This document shows, piece by piece, positions 18,681 through 26,636 of a stretch of 64,000 bases of DNA. Every line of letters begins with the position of its first letter. Positions within the stretch are counted from its first letter, which is position 1. Where the stretch lies: assembly GCA_017622135.1 (NCBI GenBank), contig JAGARR010000011.1, positions 62,001 through 126,000 of the forward strand. Direction: 5' to 3'. The notes beneath the pieces are model-generated. The model searched no databases and was not told where the DNA came from. It worked only from the letters and a program-made list of their open reading frames with translations. Source of the stretch: Spirochaetaceae bacterium. Lineage in GTDB: Bacteria; Spirochaetota; Spirochaetia; Treponematales; Treponemataceae. A program made the translations under genes and the position numbers.

Positions 18681-18709
18681 TTTACAATTAGTTTTTATTT
18701 GATTATACT
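18681..18709 (+). promoter_or_regulatory. Promoter of the glycosyltransferase gene (leaderless type)
   Basis: TTTACA (18681-18686), 17 bases, TATACT (18704-18709); both hexamers match consensus at five of six positions. Only 8 bases separate the -10 from the ATG at 18718. Confidence 0.65.
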
Positions 18710-18717
18710 TGACTTGT

Positions 18718-20055
18718 ATGAGAATAGCCATGTTTTCAGATTGCTACTATCCTCGGGTGAACGGGGTGGTGGTTTCGGTTTACTCCTTTGTACAGGAACT
18801 GGTGAACCGAGGACATGTGGTAAAAGTTATCACGGTGGAATATCCCGATGACTATGAATTTAGCAAGAAGGGGGATCCTGACGCTGGATTGATGGACAAC
18901 CCCAATTTTTCCTTGAACCGGCTTTCCTCAAAGGAGATTATCTTTTCAAAGGAGGACCGGCTGGTTCGTATCAAGCAGTGGAATCTGATGAAGTCCATTC
19001 TGGATGCATTTGAACCTGACGTCGTCCATATAAACAGCGAGTGGTTGGTGGGGTATTTTGGTGCCATCTATGCCCGCCACCGTCATATTCCCTGTATCTT
19101 CACCTTCCACACCTTGTGGGAGGACTACATCCAGAACTATGCGCCACTCCTGCGGGAAAAACTTTCAAAGAAGATTGGCCGTGACATTGTGAAATTCTAT
19201 CTCAAGAGCGCCAACCACATCCTTGCCCCCACGCCCCACACGGCGGAAACGGTGCGGAAGTACGGCATAGACACACCCGTTGAGCTTTTGCCCACCGGTA
19301 TTCCTGACTCCATGTTTCAGGTGGATGAGGTTCGGCTGGAAAAGGTGCGGGAGGATCTGTTCTCCCGGTTCCCCCAGCTGAAGGACAGGCGTCTGCTGCT
19401 CTTTGCAGGCCGTGTGGCAAAGGAGAAGAACCTCCCCTTCCTGCTGCCAGTGCTGCGTCGGGTGAACCAGCTGCTGCAGGAGCAGAGGGTACAGGAGTCC
19501 GCTGTCCAGAATCGGGCTGCTCTGCTGGTGGCGGGAGACGGTCACTTTATGGCCGAGCTGAAGGAACTGGTGAAACGGGAGGGCTTGGAGGAGGATGTGT
19601 TCTATCTCGGCTATGTGGGCCGTGAGGATCTTTCCTGCCTCTATCACCTTGTGGATGTGTTCACCTTTCCCAGCAAGACGGAGACCCAGGGGCTGGTCAC
19701 CGTTGAGTCCATGGCTGCAGGGCTACCGGTGGTGGCTATTGGAGAGATGGGCACCATCGACGTGATGCAGGGTGACAACGGCGGCTTTATGGTGGAAGAG
19801 GATGTGGAGATTTTTTCTCAGCGAGTTTTCCAACTGCTGTCAGACCCAGCGCTCCACAAGAGAAAGAGCCAGGAGGGACTTCAGTGGAGCAGGCGCTGGT
19901 CCATGGGAGCCCTTACCGACCGGCTGGAGCATGCATACAAGGTGTGCATTGCAGATTGTAAGGCTGGAAAAAAGACTGGCGGCAGCGAGCTGGAAAAGGC
20001 CCTGTCCGCCACCACCGTCCTGACCATCATCGGCATCGGCTATCTATTCGGGTAG
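18718..20055 (+). CDS. GT4-family glycosyltransferase, probably glycolipid synthesis
   Basis: 445 residues starting MRIAMFSDCYYPRVNGVV, the N-terminal nucleotide-fold of GT-B enzymes close to diglucosyl/monoglucosyl diacylglycerol synthases. HTLWEDYIQNYAP is a typical acceptor-side segment, PTGIPDSMF and FAGRVAKEKN mark the domain linker, and FPSKTETQGLVTVESMAAGLPVVA carries the E-x7-E retaining motif. The last 15 residues are hydrophobic, which could help membrane association. Upstream ORF extension to TTG 18709 is rejected because the -10 lies there. The sugar donor and acceptor cannot be read from sequence; 1,2-diacylglycerol is the family-based guess. Confidence 0.85.
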   Translation: MRIAMFSDCYYPRVNGVVVSVYSFVQELVNRGHVVKVITVEYPDDYEFSKKGDPDAGLMDNPNFSLNRLSSKEIIFSKEDRLVRIKQWNLMKSILDAFEPDVVHINSEWLVGYFGAIYARHRHIPCIFTFHTLWEDYIQNYAPLLREKLSKKIGRDIVKFYLKSANHILAPTPHTAETVRKYGIDTPVELLPTGIPDSMFQVDEVRLEKVREDLFSRFPQLKDRRLLLFAGRVAKEKNLPFLLPVLRRVNQLLQEQRVQESAVQNRAALLVAGDGHFMAELKELVKREGLEEDVFYLGYVGREDLSCLYHLVDVFTFPSKTETQGLVTVESMAAGLPVVAIGEMGTIDVMQGDNGGFMVEEDVEIFSQRVFQLLSDPALHKRKSQEGLQWSRRWSMGALTDRLEHAYKVCIADCKAGKKTGGSELEKALSATTVLTIIGIGYLFG

Positions 20056-20059
20056 ATTC

Positions 20060-21262
20060 CTACTCCTTGGTGCCGTACTGCTCGGCGATGTAATCCTGAA
20101 CAGAAAATTTCTTGTGCTCCCGTTGGTCATAGGCCGCCTGAATCAACTCCTCCACCTCTAGCTCCTGGTACAGCTGCTGGGCCTCCTCTACAGAAGCCTT
20201 TAATACTGGATGCTTTGGAGAGAAGAGGACGCAGCAGTCCTCGTAGGGGAGGATGGAGGTGTCGTAGGTGCCGATGGCCTTGGCAGTCTCAACGATTTCC
20301 TCCTTGTCCAGACCCACCAAGGGCCGCAACAAAGGATAGGTGCTGGCAGATTCTGTAACGGCCATGTTTTGGACCGTCTGGCTGGCCACCTGTCCAAGGC
20401 TCTCTCCGCTGATGAGACAGTGGGCTTTGATTCTGTCTGCCAGAAGGGTGGCGGCTTTCATCATGCACATCCGCAGCAGCAGGGTGCTAAAGTTTTCTGG
20501 TGAGCGCTGCCTGATTCTCATCTGCACCTCGGTGAAGGGGATGATGTTGATGTGGGTGTCCAGCCCATAGCGGGCGATGATTTTGGCCAGGTCCTCCACC
20601 TTCTGCTGGGCCTCCGCTGAGGTGTAGGGATAGGCGTGGAAATAGACGCAGTCCACCTTCATGCCCCGCCGCATCATGCGGTAGCCGGCCACGGGAGAGT
20701 CCAGGCCGCCGGAAAGTAGCAGCAGGCCATGGCCACCCGTTCCCACTGGCAGCCCCCGGCATCCCTTGTGCCTGTCGCAGTACACAAACACCTTGTCCCG
20801 CACCTCCACCCGAATGACTACATCGGGATGGTGCAGGTTCACCTCCAGCAGCTGCTGGTCCACCACATCGGTGGCAGCCTCGCAGGAAATCTGGTAGGAA
20901 TTCAGGGGGAAATTCTTGTCGGCACGGCGGGACTCGAGCTTGAAAGTGCGGGCGCCATCTGCCTTTGCGGCGGTGGCCTCCTGGAAGACTGCCTTCCTGA
21001 TGGCCATGATGTCTTTGTCGCAAACAGTGGTGCGTGCCCAGCCGGTGATGCCAATAAGGTGCCGCAGGGTGAATTCAATGGCGGGACATGATTCTTCCGG
21101 CCCCTGGATGTACAGGCGGCCGGCGCACAGCCGCACGGTGGCTTGAACCGACTGGAGGTAGAACCTGACGTTGGCGGTGAGACGATTCTCGAATTCCTTG
21201 AGATTTGACCCCTTGAGGGTAAGCTCTCCCAGCTTTGCAAGATAGGTGATGTTTTCTGCCAT
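20060..21262 (-). CDS. thiI: ThiI, tRNA 4-thiouridine synthase / sulfur carrier thiolase
   Basis: 400 residues: ferredoxin-like N-terminus (YLAKLGELTLKGSN), THUMP domain (about 60-165), then a PP-loop ATP pyrophosphatase domain with LLLLSGGLDSPVAG. ThiI adenylates U8 of tRNA for sulfur transfer and in some bacteria feeds thiamine thiazole synthesis. There is no C-terminal rhodanese domain, so it is the short form and a separate persulfide donor is expected. A cysteine pair occurs in YEDCCVLFSPKHP. ATG 21262 is preferred over an ORF start 45 bases upstream because a promoter lies in between. It converges on the glycosyltransferase gene with a 4-base gap. Confidence 0.93.
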   Translation of the reverse strand: MAENITYLAKLGELTLKGSNLKEFENRLTANVRFYLQSVQATVRLCAGRLYIQGPEESCPAIEFTLRHLIGITGWARTTVCDKDIMAIRKAVFQEATAAKADGARTFKLESRRADKNFPLNSYQISCEAATDVVDQQLLEVNLHHPDVVIRVEVRDKVFVYCDRHKGCRGLPVGTGGHGLLLLSGGLDSPVAGYRMMRRGMKVDCVYFHAYPYTSAEAQQKVEDLAKIIARYGLDTHINIIPFTEVQMRIRQRSPENFSTLLLRMCMMKAATLLADRIKAHCLISGESLGQVASQTVQNMAVTESASTYPLLRPLVGLDKEEIVETAKAIGTYDTSILPYEDCCVLFSPKHPVLKASVEEAQQLYQELEVEELIQAAYDQREHKKFSVQDYIAEQYGTKE

Positions 21263-21268
21263 AGAAAG

Positions 21269-21297
21269 ATGATACTTGATTTTTCCACTTCTGTAAA
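21269..21297 (-). promoter_or_regulatory. Promoter of thiI (leaderless type)
   Basis: On the minus strand TTTACA (21297-21292), 17 bases, TATCAT (21274-21269); five of six matches at each hexamer. The -10 ends 6 bases before the ATG at 21262. Confidence 0.6.
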
Positions 21298-21353
21298 CAT
21301 ATTGCATTATGACAAAAAATGTGATAGTGTAAAATCCTCAGGAGAAGTTAGCT

Positions 21354-23315
21354 ATGGCTAAGAAAAGAAAGGGTATAGATACAAGCGTTCGAAAGAATAT
21401 TCCACTGCTGTTGCGTTCCCGGAGGATTTCTTGTCCCGATATAACTTTGCAAGCCGCCAAAGACAAGGACGGCATCTTCCAGATGTACAGCTACAAGCAG
21501 GTTTATGACAAGGTGGTGGAGATGGCCTGCGCCCTGCAGGAGATTGGAATCAAGCGGGGGGACAGAATCGCACTGATTTCCGACAACCGCCGGGAGTGGC
21601 TGGTGGCTGACATGGCCTTGCTGTCTCTGGGTGCTGCCGATGTTCCCCGTGGCTGTGACTCGATGGGAACAGAAATCAGGTTCATCATTTCCTTTGTGGA
21701 GTGCAGGATCGGTTTTTTCGAAACAGGGCGCCAGCTGGCCAAGGTGCTGGAGAAGCGGGAAGAGATTCCTACCCTGGAGCTGGCGATTTTGTTTGAGGAG
21801 GCATCCCGGGAGGTGCTGGAGTTGGCGGCGGCTTCCGGCATCAAGATAGTGAACTATGTGGATTTGGAGGCCAGGGGAGAGAAGGCCAGCGATGCCCAGC
21901 GGGCAGCCATCGAGCACGAGATGGATATAACGGATGGCGACGATGTGGCCACCATCATCTTCACCTCCGGTACCACCGGTGTCCCCAAGGGGGTGATGCT
22001 GACCCACGACAATTTTCTGGCCCAGGTTGAGTGGGCCCGCTCAGTGCTCACCACCACCGAGGATGGGGAGCTTTGGTTCAGCGTCCTCCCGGTCTGGCAC
22101 AGCTTCGAGCGGGCCTTCCAGTACTTTGTCATCGGACTCAACAGCGGGCTGGTGTACTCCAAGATGGCGGCCAACATCATGCTGGCAGACATGGCGGCAG
22201 TTCGTCCCCACGGCATGATTGGGGTGCCCCGTCTGTGGGAGTCCCTGGCCCAGAGCATCTTCCGAAACGTGCGGAAGGAGGGGGGACTCAATTACCTGCT
22301 GTTCAATTTCTTTGTGGGAGTGGGAAAACGGTTCTACTGGGCCAAGACCCACGTGAAGGGACTGGTGGTGCAGGTGCGCCGCCGCAGCCGATTCCTGGAC
22401 TTTTGTGTGGGAATCATTCCCTACATCCTGCTGGCCCCCCTCTATGGCTTGGGAAACATCCTTGTGTATAGAAAGATTCGTGACAAGCTGGGGGGACGCA
22501 TCGGCTGTGCCATTTCCGGCGGCGGAACCCTCCAGCACGACATCGACATGTTCTACCACGCCATCGGCTTCAACCTGCTGGAGGGCTACGGCATCACGGA
22601 GGCGGCCCCCATCCTTTCCATCCGCTGGCCTTCCAAGGCCCGCTCAGGCTGCGTTGGGCAAGTATATCCCAGTGCCCAGATAAAGATTGTGGCGGAGGAG
22701 CATGGAAAGATTGTGTCATCGGAGCCGTTACCTCCTGGAAAGCGGGGACTGGTGCTGGCTCGTGGCCGCCAGATTATGAAGGGCTACTACAAGCGGCCCG
22801 ACCTGACGGCCCAGGTCATTGACCAGGATGGCTGGCTCAACACCGGCGACCTGGGAATGCTCACCTACGACAACGAGATAAAAATCACCGGCCGTGCCAA
22901 GGACACCATCGTCCTGCTGGGTGGGGAGAATATCGAGCCCCAGGTTCTGGAGGCAGCCTTGCGGGGCAGTCCCTACATCGAGATGGCGGTGGTGCTGGGG
23001 CAGGACAAGAAGTACCTGGGAGCCCTCATCGTTCCCATCAGGGATGCCATCATTTCCTACGCCCAGGAGCACGGCCTGCCCACCAACGACTACGAAAGAT
23101 TGCTGGAGGACCATCACATCATGGACTTGATCCGCAATGAGATTGACTCCAAGATTTGCGACACGGCGGGATTCAGGATTTGCGAGCGAATCTATCGGTT
23201 TGCCCTGCTGAAGGAGAGCTTTGCTGTGGGACGGGAGCTTTCCGGCAAGCAGGAGATGATGCGCCACAAAATTGTGGAGCTGTATAAAGAAGAGATTTCG
23301 GGACTCTTCGACTGA
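21354..23315 (+). CDS. Long-chain acyl-CoA synthetase (AMP-binding)
   Basis: 653 residues with AGGAGA at 21340-21345. The ATP/AMP motif IIFTSGTTGVPKGVMLTH is at about 201-218, LLEGYGITEAAPILS follows in the centre, and the C-terminal LNTGDLGMLTYDNEIKITGRAKD contains the family's core motif; GRELSGKQEMMRHKIVELYKEEI supplies the lysine-rich end. It activates fatty acids, most likely for phospholipid or lipoprotein acylation from environmental fatty acids, since treponemes commonly depend on exogenous lipids (established for several species; inference here). Divergent from thiI with only 91 bases between starts. Confidence 0.92.
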   Translation: MAKKRKGIDTSVRKNIPLLLRSRRISCPDITLQAAKDKDGIFQMYSYKQVYDKVVEMACALQEIGIKRGDRIALISDNRREWLVADMALLSLGAADVPRGCDSMGTEIRFIISFVECRIGFFETGRQLAKVLEKREEIPTLELAILFEEASREVLELAAASGIKIVNYVDLEARGEKASDAQRAAIEHEMDITDGDDVATIIFTSGTTGVPKGVMLTHDNFLAQVEWARSVLTTTEDGELWFSVLPVWHSFERAFQYFVIGLNSGLVYSKMAANIMLADMAAVRPHGMIGVPRLWESLAQSIFRNVRKEGGLNYLLFNFFVGVGKRFYWAKTHVKGLVVQVRRRSRFLDFCVGIIPYILLAPLYGLGNILVYRKIRDKLGGRIGCAISGGGTLQHDIDMFYHAIGFNLLEGYGITEAAPILSIRWPSKARSGCVGQVYPSAQIKIVAEEHGKIVSSEPLPPGKRGLVLARGRQIMKGYYKRPDLTAQVIDQDGWLNTGDLGMLTYDNEIKITGRAKDTIVLLGGENIEPQVLEAALRGSPYIEMAVVLGQDKKYLGALIVPIRDAIISYAQEHGLPTNDYERLLEDHHIMDLIRNEIDSKICDTAGFRICERIYRFALLKESFAVGRELSGKQEMMRHKIVELYKEEISGLFD

Positions 23316-23367
23316 CGTCTACCGACTAGCGTCTAGCACAACCTGCGGGTGTGGACTAGCATCTTGC
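23310..23367 (+). repeat. Short imperfect repeats around the acyl-CoA synthetase stop codon
   Basis: Related 14-base units GACTGACGTCTACC (23310), GACTAGCGTCTAGC (23324) and GACTAGCATCTTGC (23354). The first two abut, the third lies exactly 30 bases after the second. The first contains the stop codon. No function can be assigned. Confidence 0.4.
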
Positions 23368-23470
23368 AACCTTCTGCTGGCAACCTGCCTGGTGGGTGGA
23401 GGCGGGGAGGGTGACGCTTGAAGGTGAATCTTGTCTGTTGATTGTCTGCAAGAACGCCGATACTGATGGT

Positions 23471-24652
23471 ATGAAGTTGTCTTTTGGCAGAATAGCAGCT
23501 GTTCTTCTCTCTGGCTTCGTCTCCACCTCCCTGTGGTGTCAGGCAATTGATATTGAATATGACCTTCAGCAGAATTGGATGGCCTTGGAAGAAGATGTGG
23601 TGGAGGAGGAGCAAACTGGTTCCCTCCCGTCCCTTATGTCCGGCTTGTGGGAAAACAACCACCGGGTGGTGTCCTTTGAGAGTCTTGACTCTGCCTATCT
23701 GGTGCTAAAATTGTTCTATGGCTGGTACTATGACCGCTCAGCGGAGCCTGGTGGCATCAGAATCAAGGACACCACCATCAGTACCACCCAGTTCGACTAC
23801 AATTATTCTGCCGCCTCCCAGGAGGAGTTTGTGGCCCGCAACAGCGTTACCATTGCAGATGAGGTACTGCAGCCGGAAAATCTGCCGCCCCGGCCCCGGA
23901 ATGATGCAACTTCTCCAGAGGCACAGCATCTGCTGGTGGAATTTGAGCCTTTGATTCCTGAGACAGAGACCAGCGGGGCCTGGAACATCTGGATCACCTA
24001 TCCCGATGTAAAGCAGCGTCAGGCCATCCCTGTGGCAGTCTTTGACGGGAAGCTCTATGTGGACTTTTTCCTAGGGATGGGTGATGCTCCGGCACGCTTT
24101 TTTCAGGCTGCCTCCAACACCCATGACATTACCATCGCCACTCCCTTGCTGGACAAGGAGGTTGCCTCGTATCTAGTGACCGGCTCCCGCATGTACAAAA
24201 TCCGCTACTGGCAGACGGATATGGAGTATGATGGGGAAACCCAGGCGATACTCACCGGAGAGGACGGCAGCCACGAGGTGCCAAAGCATCTGCTGATTGG
24301 CGGCACCGTGTACACCTGTGTGGCAGGGCGGCGGGTGGATATCCGCAATGTGGAAGAAATTCCCCATGACCTGTCGGGCTTTGCCTTCAGCAATGACAAC
24401 CGGATTGTGGTGCAGAAGCCGGCCTATCTTACCAAGATGGAGGAACCTTCTTCCCAGCTGTACCAGCTCATTGCAGAAGCCAACAGTCGTCGTGTGCCAC
24501 CCCCACCGCCGCCAATTCCCTTGGGAGACCTGGACTTTCACTATGAGGAAATCAACGATCTGCGGAAATACATGATTCCCCAGCCGGAATTCCCGGAATT
24601 TGACGACTGGGAGTTCATCAAGACTGCGACCTATCAGTCCCAGACCTTTTAG
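23471..24652 (+). CDS. Exported protein of unknown function
   Basis: 393 residues from ATG 23471, chosen because it gives a canonical signal peptide (MKLSFGRIAAVLLSGFVSTSLWCQA) with cleavage expected after CQA. Upstream in-frame codons exist to 23396 but would place a hydrophilic leader before the signal sequence. The mature protein is acidic, with strand-rich segments (FNYNYSAAS-like, SRMYKIRYWQTDMEYD) and a proline run PPPPPPIP near residue 350. No family is recognised. It ends inside the 3' end of the convergent vanZ-like gene (35-base overlap). Probably periplasmic or surface-exposed. Confidence 0.7.
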   Translation: MKLSFGRIAAVLLSGFVSTSLWCQAIDIEYDLQQNWMALEEDVVEEEQTGSLPSLMSGLWENNHRVVSFESLDSAYLVLKLFYGWYYDRSAEPGGIRIKDTTISTTQFDYNYSAASQEEFVARNSVTIADEVLQPENLPPRPRNDATSPEAQHLLVEFEPLIPETETSGAWNIWITYPDVKQRQAIPVAVFDGKLYVDFFLGMGDAPARFFQAASNTHDITIATPLLDKEVASYLVTGSRMYKIRYWQTDMEYDGETQAILTGEDGSHEVPKHLLIGGTVYTCVAGRRVDIRNVEEIPHDLSGFAFSNDNRIVVQKPAYLTKMEEPSSQLYQLIAEANSRRVPPPPPPIPLGDLDFHYEEINDLRKYMIPQPEFPEFDDWEFIKTATYQSQTF

Positions 24653-25025
24653 TATGAAGCCATCGGAGGAGCCGGGCTCCAGCATAGCCTGAGATTCCTC
24701 CCAGCATTCCCCCAGCTACATCCGCCACCCAATCCAGGGCAGAGGCAAAGCGTCCCGGCACATAGTATTGGTGGACTTCATCAACCACACCGTAGGTCGC
24801 CACAATCAGCGTCACATACAGGATGTGTCGCCAGGGATGCTCCAACCAGGCTTCTCGAGGAAACCACCAGCACCAGGAGAATCCCAGTCCCGCAAAGCAT
24901 ACCAAATGAATCAATTTGTCGGAAACAGAGGGTATTGGTATCGTGTCCAGGGTGCCGGAGGAAAGATACCAGCTGATTGCCATGATTATCAGGGAGGGGA
25001 GTCTCAGAACAAGTTTTCTCATCAT
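24618..25025 (-). CDS. VanZ-like membrane protein
   Basis: 135 residues with about four hydrophobic segments. The VanZ signature is clear: VVDEVHQYYVPGRFASALDWVADVAGGMLGG (D/E-x2-Q, P-x-R, D-x3-D-x2-G). VanZ proteins are linked to low-level teicoplanin resistance in some hosts but the general function is unknown. It follows the sugar-1-phosphate transferase gene by about 25 bases, with AAGGATGAG upstream, so the two are likely cotranscribed and both would act at the membrane in envelope polymer metabolism (inference). Confidence 0.85.
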   Translation of the reverse strand: MMRKLVLRLPSLIIMAISWYLSSGTLDTIPIPSVSDKLIHLVCFAGLGFSWCWWFPREAWLEHPWRHILYVTLIVATYGVVDEVHQYYVPGRFASALDWVADVAGGMLGGISGYAGARLLRWLHTKRSGTDRSQS

Positions 25026-25049
25026 TTCAGGACCAGCTTTCTCATCCTT

Positions 25050-26120
25050 CTAGCCTTGATCAAATTTCTCATTGACGATGATGTTGTGTTTTTTGCAGAC
25101 TGAGCGGTGGGTGTAATGGATGACGACGAAAAAGGCGCAAGCAACAGCGATGGCTCCTAGGGCAACAAAAAATCCTCGGACAGGACCGCACCAGATAACT
25201 ATCAGCACAAAACCGCAGAGACCCAACTGCAGGGTTATAAGAATTCCCAGCAAGCCTCTGGTGCTGTAGCCCATGTTCATAAGCTTGTGGTGGAGGTGTG
25301 CTTTGTCTGGGGAAAAGAAGGAGCGTCCTTCTCGCGTTCGTCTCCAGATTGCCGCTACCGTGTCTAGAATGGGAATCGCCGCCAAAATGATGGCTATGAG
25401 GATCCGGTTGTAGTCGAATGAGTTGCCGAAGGGAAAGAGGGGGATTGCCGCCACCATGAAGCCGAGGAATTGGCTTCCGTTGTCTCCCATGAAGATTCTT
25501 GCCCTCGGCTTGTTGTACAGCAGAAAACCGACGACAGCAGCCGCAAGTATAAAGCTGATGCCGGCAATATCCATTCGTTGGGCAAGAAAATACAGGGTGC
25601 CGAGGGTAATGAGTGAGAGGGTGGAAAGGGTGCCACAGAGGGCATCAACCCCATCAATAAGGTTGTAGGCGTTGATGACTCCGATAACCCAGCAGAAGGT
25701 GATTGGATAGCTCAAGATTCCCAGCTGCCAAGAACCAATCTGTGTGAATCGCGTTCCAGAGAAAATCATGATGAAGGTGGCAACCACTTGAATGAGGAAT
25801 TTCAGCTTCGCCCGTAAATCTCCAAAGTCATCAACTATTCCAAAAACAAATATGATGAGTCCCGCAACAATGATGGGAAGAAATGTTTCTATGGCTAAGT
25901 TTGATTGGGTACTGAGAAAAAGACAGACAGATACGGCAAATGCTGTTACAAACGCCACACCACCTAATCGGGGAATTTGTCCCGTATGAACCTTTCTCGA
26001 ATTGACATGGTCATACCATCCATATTTACGACATAAAAAAATAATTAGAGGAATGAGTGTTGCGGAAATGGCAAAGGATGAAATTATATAAAGCAGCAGG
26101 TTGATATACCCCCCCCCCAT
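25050..26120 (-). CDS. Undecaprenyl-phosphate sugar-1-phosphate transferase (WecA/TagO/MraY family), possibly phase-variable
   Basis: Integral membrane enzyme that starts polymer or lipid-linked glycan synthesis by moving a HexNAc-1-phosphate to polyprenyl phosphate. 356 residues, about ten TM segments. Motifs: VDDFGDLRAKLKF (acidic pair), NAYNLIDGVDALCG, MGDNGSQFLG and HLHHKLMNMGYS (HxHH-type loop), all characteristic of WecA/TagO rather than MraY proper. The likely start is ATG 26120, whose G begins a run of ten G (C10 at 26109-26118); GTG 26165 is an alternative that would keep the tract in the coding region. Either way a one-base slip destroys the frame. No clear Shine-Dalgarno precedes either start. 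Confidence 0.88.
   Translation of the reverse strand: MGGGYINLLLYIISSFAISATLIPLIIFLCRKYGWYDHVNSRKVHTGQIPRLGGVAFVTAFAVSVCLFLSTQSNLAIETFLPIIVAGLIIFVFGIVDDFGDLRAKLKFLIQVVATFIMIFSGTRFTQIGSWQLGILSYPITFCWVIGVINAYNLIDGVDALCGTLSTLSLITLGTLYFLAQRMDIAGISFILAAAVVGFLLYNKPRARIFMGDNGSQFLGFMVAAIPLFPFGNSFDYNRILIAIILAAIPILDTVAAIWRRTREGRSFFSPDKAHLHHKLMNMGYSTRGLLGILITLQLGLCGFVLIVIWCGPVRGFFVALGAIAVACAFFVVIHYTHRSVCKKHNIIVNEKFDQG
26109..26118. repeat. Homopolymer C10 (G10 on the coding strand) at a start codon
   Basis: Ten consecutive C; read on the minus strand it is the G of ATG followed by three GGG codons of the sugar-1-phosphate transferase. Confidence 0.95.
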
Positions 26121-26165
26121 CAATATATCTTTATGTGGGACAATATGATAGGTGTATTTATCCAC

Positions 26166-26190
26166 GTGCTTTTACTGTTTTTAAAAGCAC
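26166..26190. other. Perfect hairpin in the 5' leader of the sugar-1-phosphate transferase gene
   Basis: GTGCTTTTA (26166-26174) and TAAAAGCAC (26182-26190), 9 bp, loop of seven. It lies between the promoter and both candidate starts, so it would be in the mRNA leader. A T-run does not follow, so it is not a standard terminator. Confidence 0.7.
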
Positions 26191-26210
26191 TTAGAAAGAT
26201 ATACCTAAGT

Positions 26211-26239
26211 ATTGTAACACACATAGTTTTTTTTTTCAA
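26211..26239 (-). promoter_or_regulatory. Promoter with a homopolymer in its spacer
   Basis: On the minus strand TTGAAA (26239-26234), 17 bases, TACAAT (26216-26211), five of six matches at each hexamer. The -35 AAA and the first seven spacer bases belong to an A10 tract (T10 at 26227-26236 on the plus strand), so tract length sets spacer length. Confidence 0.65.
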
Positions 26240-26243
26240 CTTG

Positions 26244-26252
26244 TGATATAAA
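26244..26252 (+). promoter_or_regulatory. Extended -10 promoter of the DtxR-type gene
   Basis: TGA-TATAAA: a TG-n extended -10, 6 bases before the ATG at 26259. No good -35 and no Shine-Dalgarno, so again a leaderless message is likely. Confidence 0.45.
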
Positions 26253-26258
26253 GAATAT

Positions 26259-26627
26259 ATGTATGAATCTGGTGAAAACTATCTTGAAACAATCTTGATG
26301 TTGGAGCAGGAAAATTCGATTGTACGCTCCATAGATGTGGCGCACAGGCTCTCGGTCTCGAAGCCCAGTGTCAGTCGTGCCATGGGACTCTTGCGGCAGG
26401 ATGGGTATATTGACATGGCGGACAATGGCCCCATTTTCCTTACGGAGAAGGGAAGAGCCAAGGCAATGCAGATCTATCATCGTCATTGTATCCTGACAGA
26501 ATTTCTGGAAAAGATAACGAAGGTTCCCCGGGAACAGGCGGAGGAGAATGCTTGCCGCATAGAGCATATTCTTGATGAGGATGTGTTCCAGGGAATACAG
26601 AGATATATGAAGGAAGTTTTGAGCTAG
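26259..26627 (+). CDS. DtxR-family metal-dependent repressor, short form
   Basis: 122 residues: winged-helix DNA-binding domain (about 1-62, RSIDVAHRLSVSKPSVSRAMGLLRQDGYI) and a dimerisation/metal domain; no SH3-like third domain. Metal ligands read against family members: H76 (YHRHCILTEFL), C99, E102, H103 (ACRIEHIL). The C-x-x-E-H set matches the DtxR/IdeR primary site rather than MntR, which has Glu at the C99 position, but residue 7 is Asn where DtxR has Met and MntR Asp. Iron-type sensing is therefore a guess. It is divergent from the phase-variable transferase and 9 bases upstream of argH. Confidence 0.85.
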   Translation: MYESGENYLETILMLEQENSIVRSIDVAHRLSVSKPSVSRAMGLLRQDGYIDMADNGPIFLTEKGRAKAMQIYHRHCILTEFLEKITKVPREQAEENACRIEHILDEDVFQGIQRYMKEVLS

Positions 26628-26636
26628 GAGTTTTGT

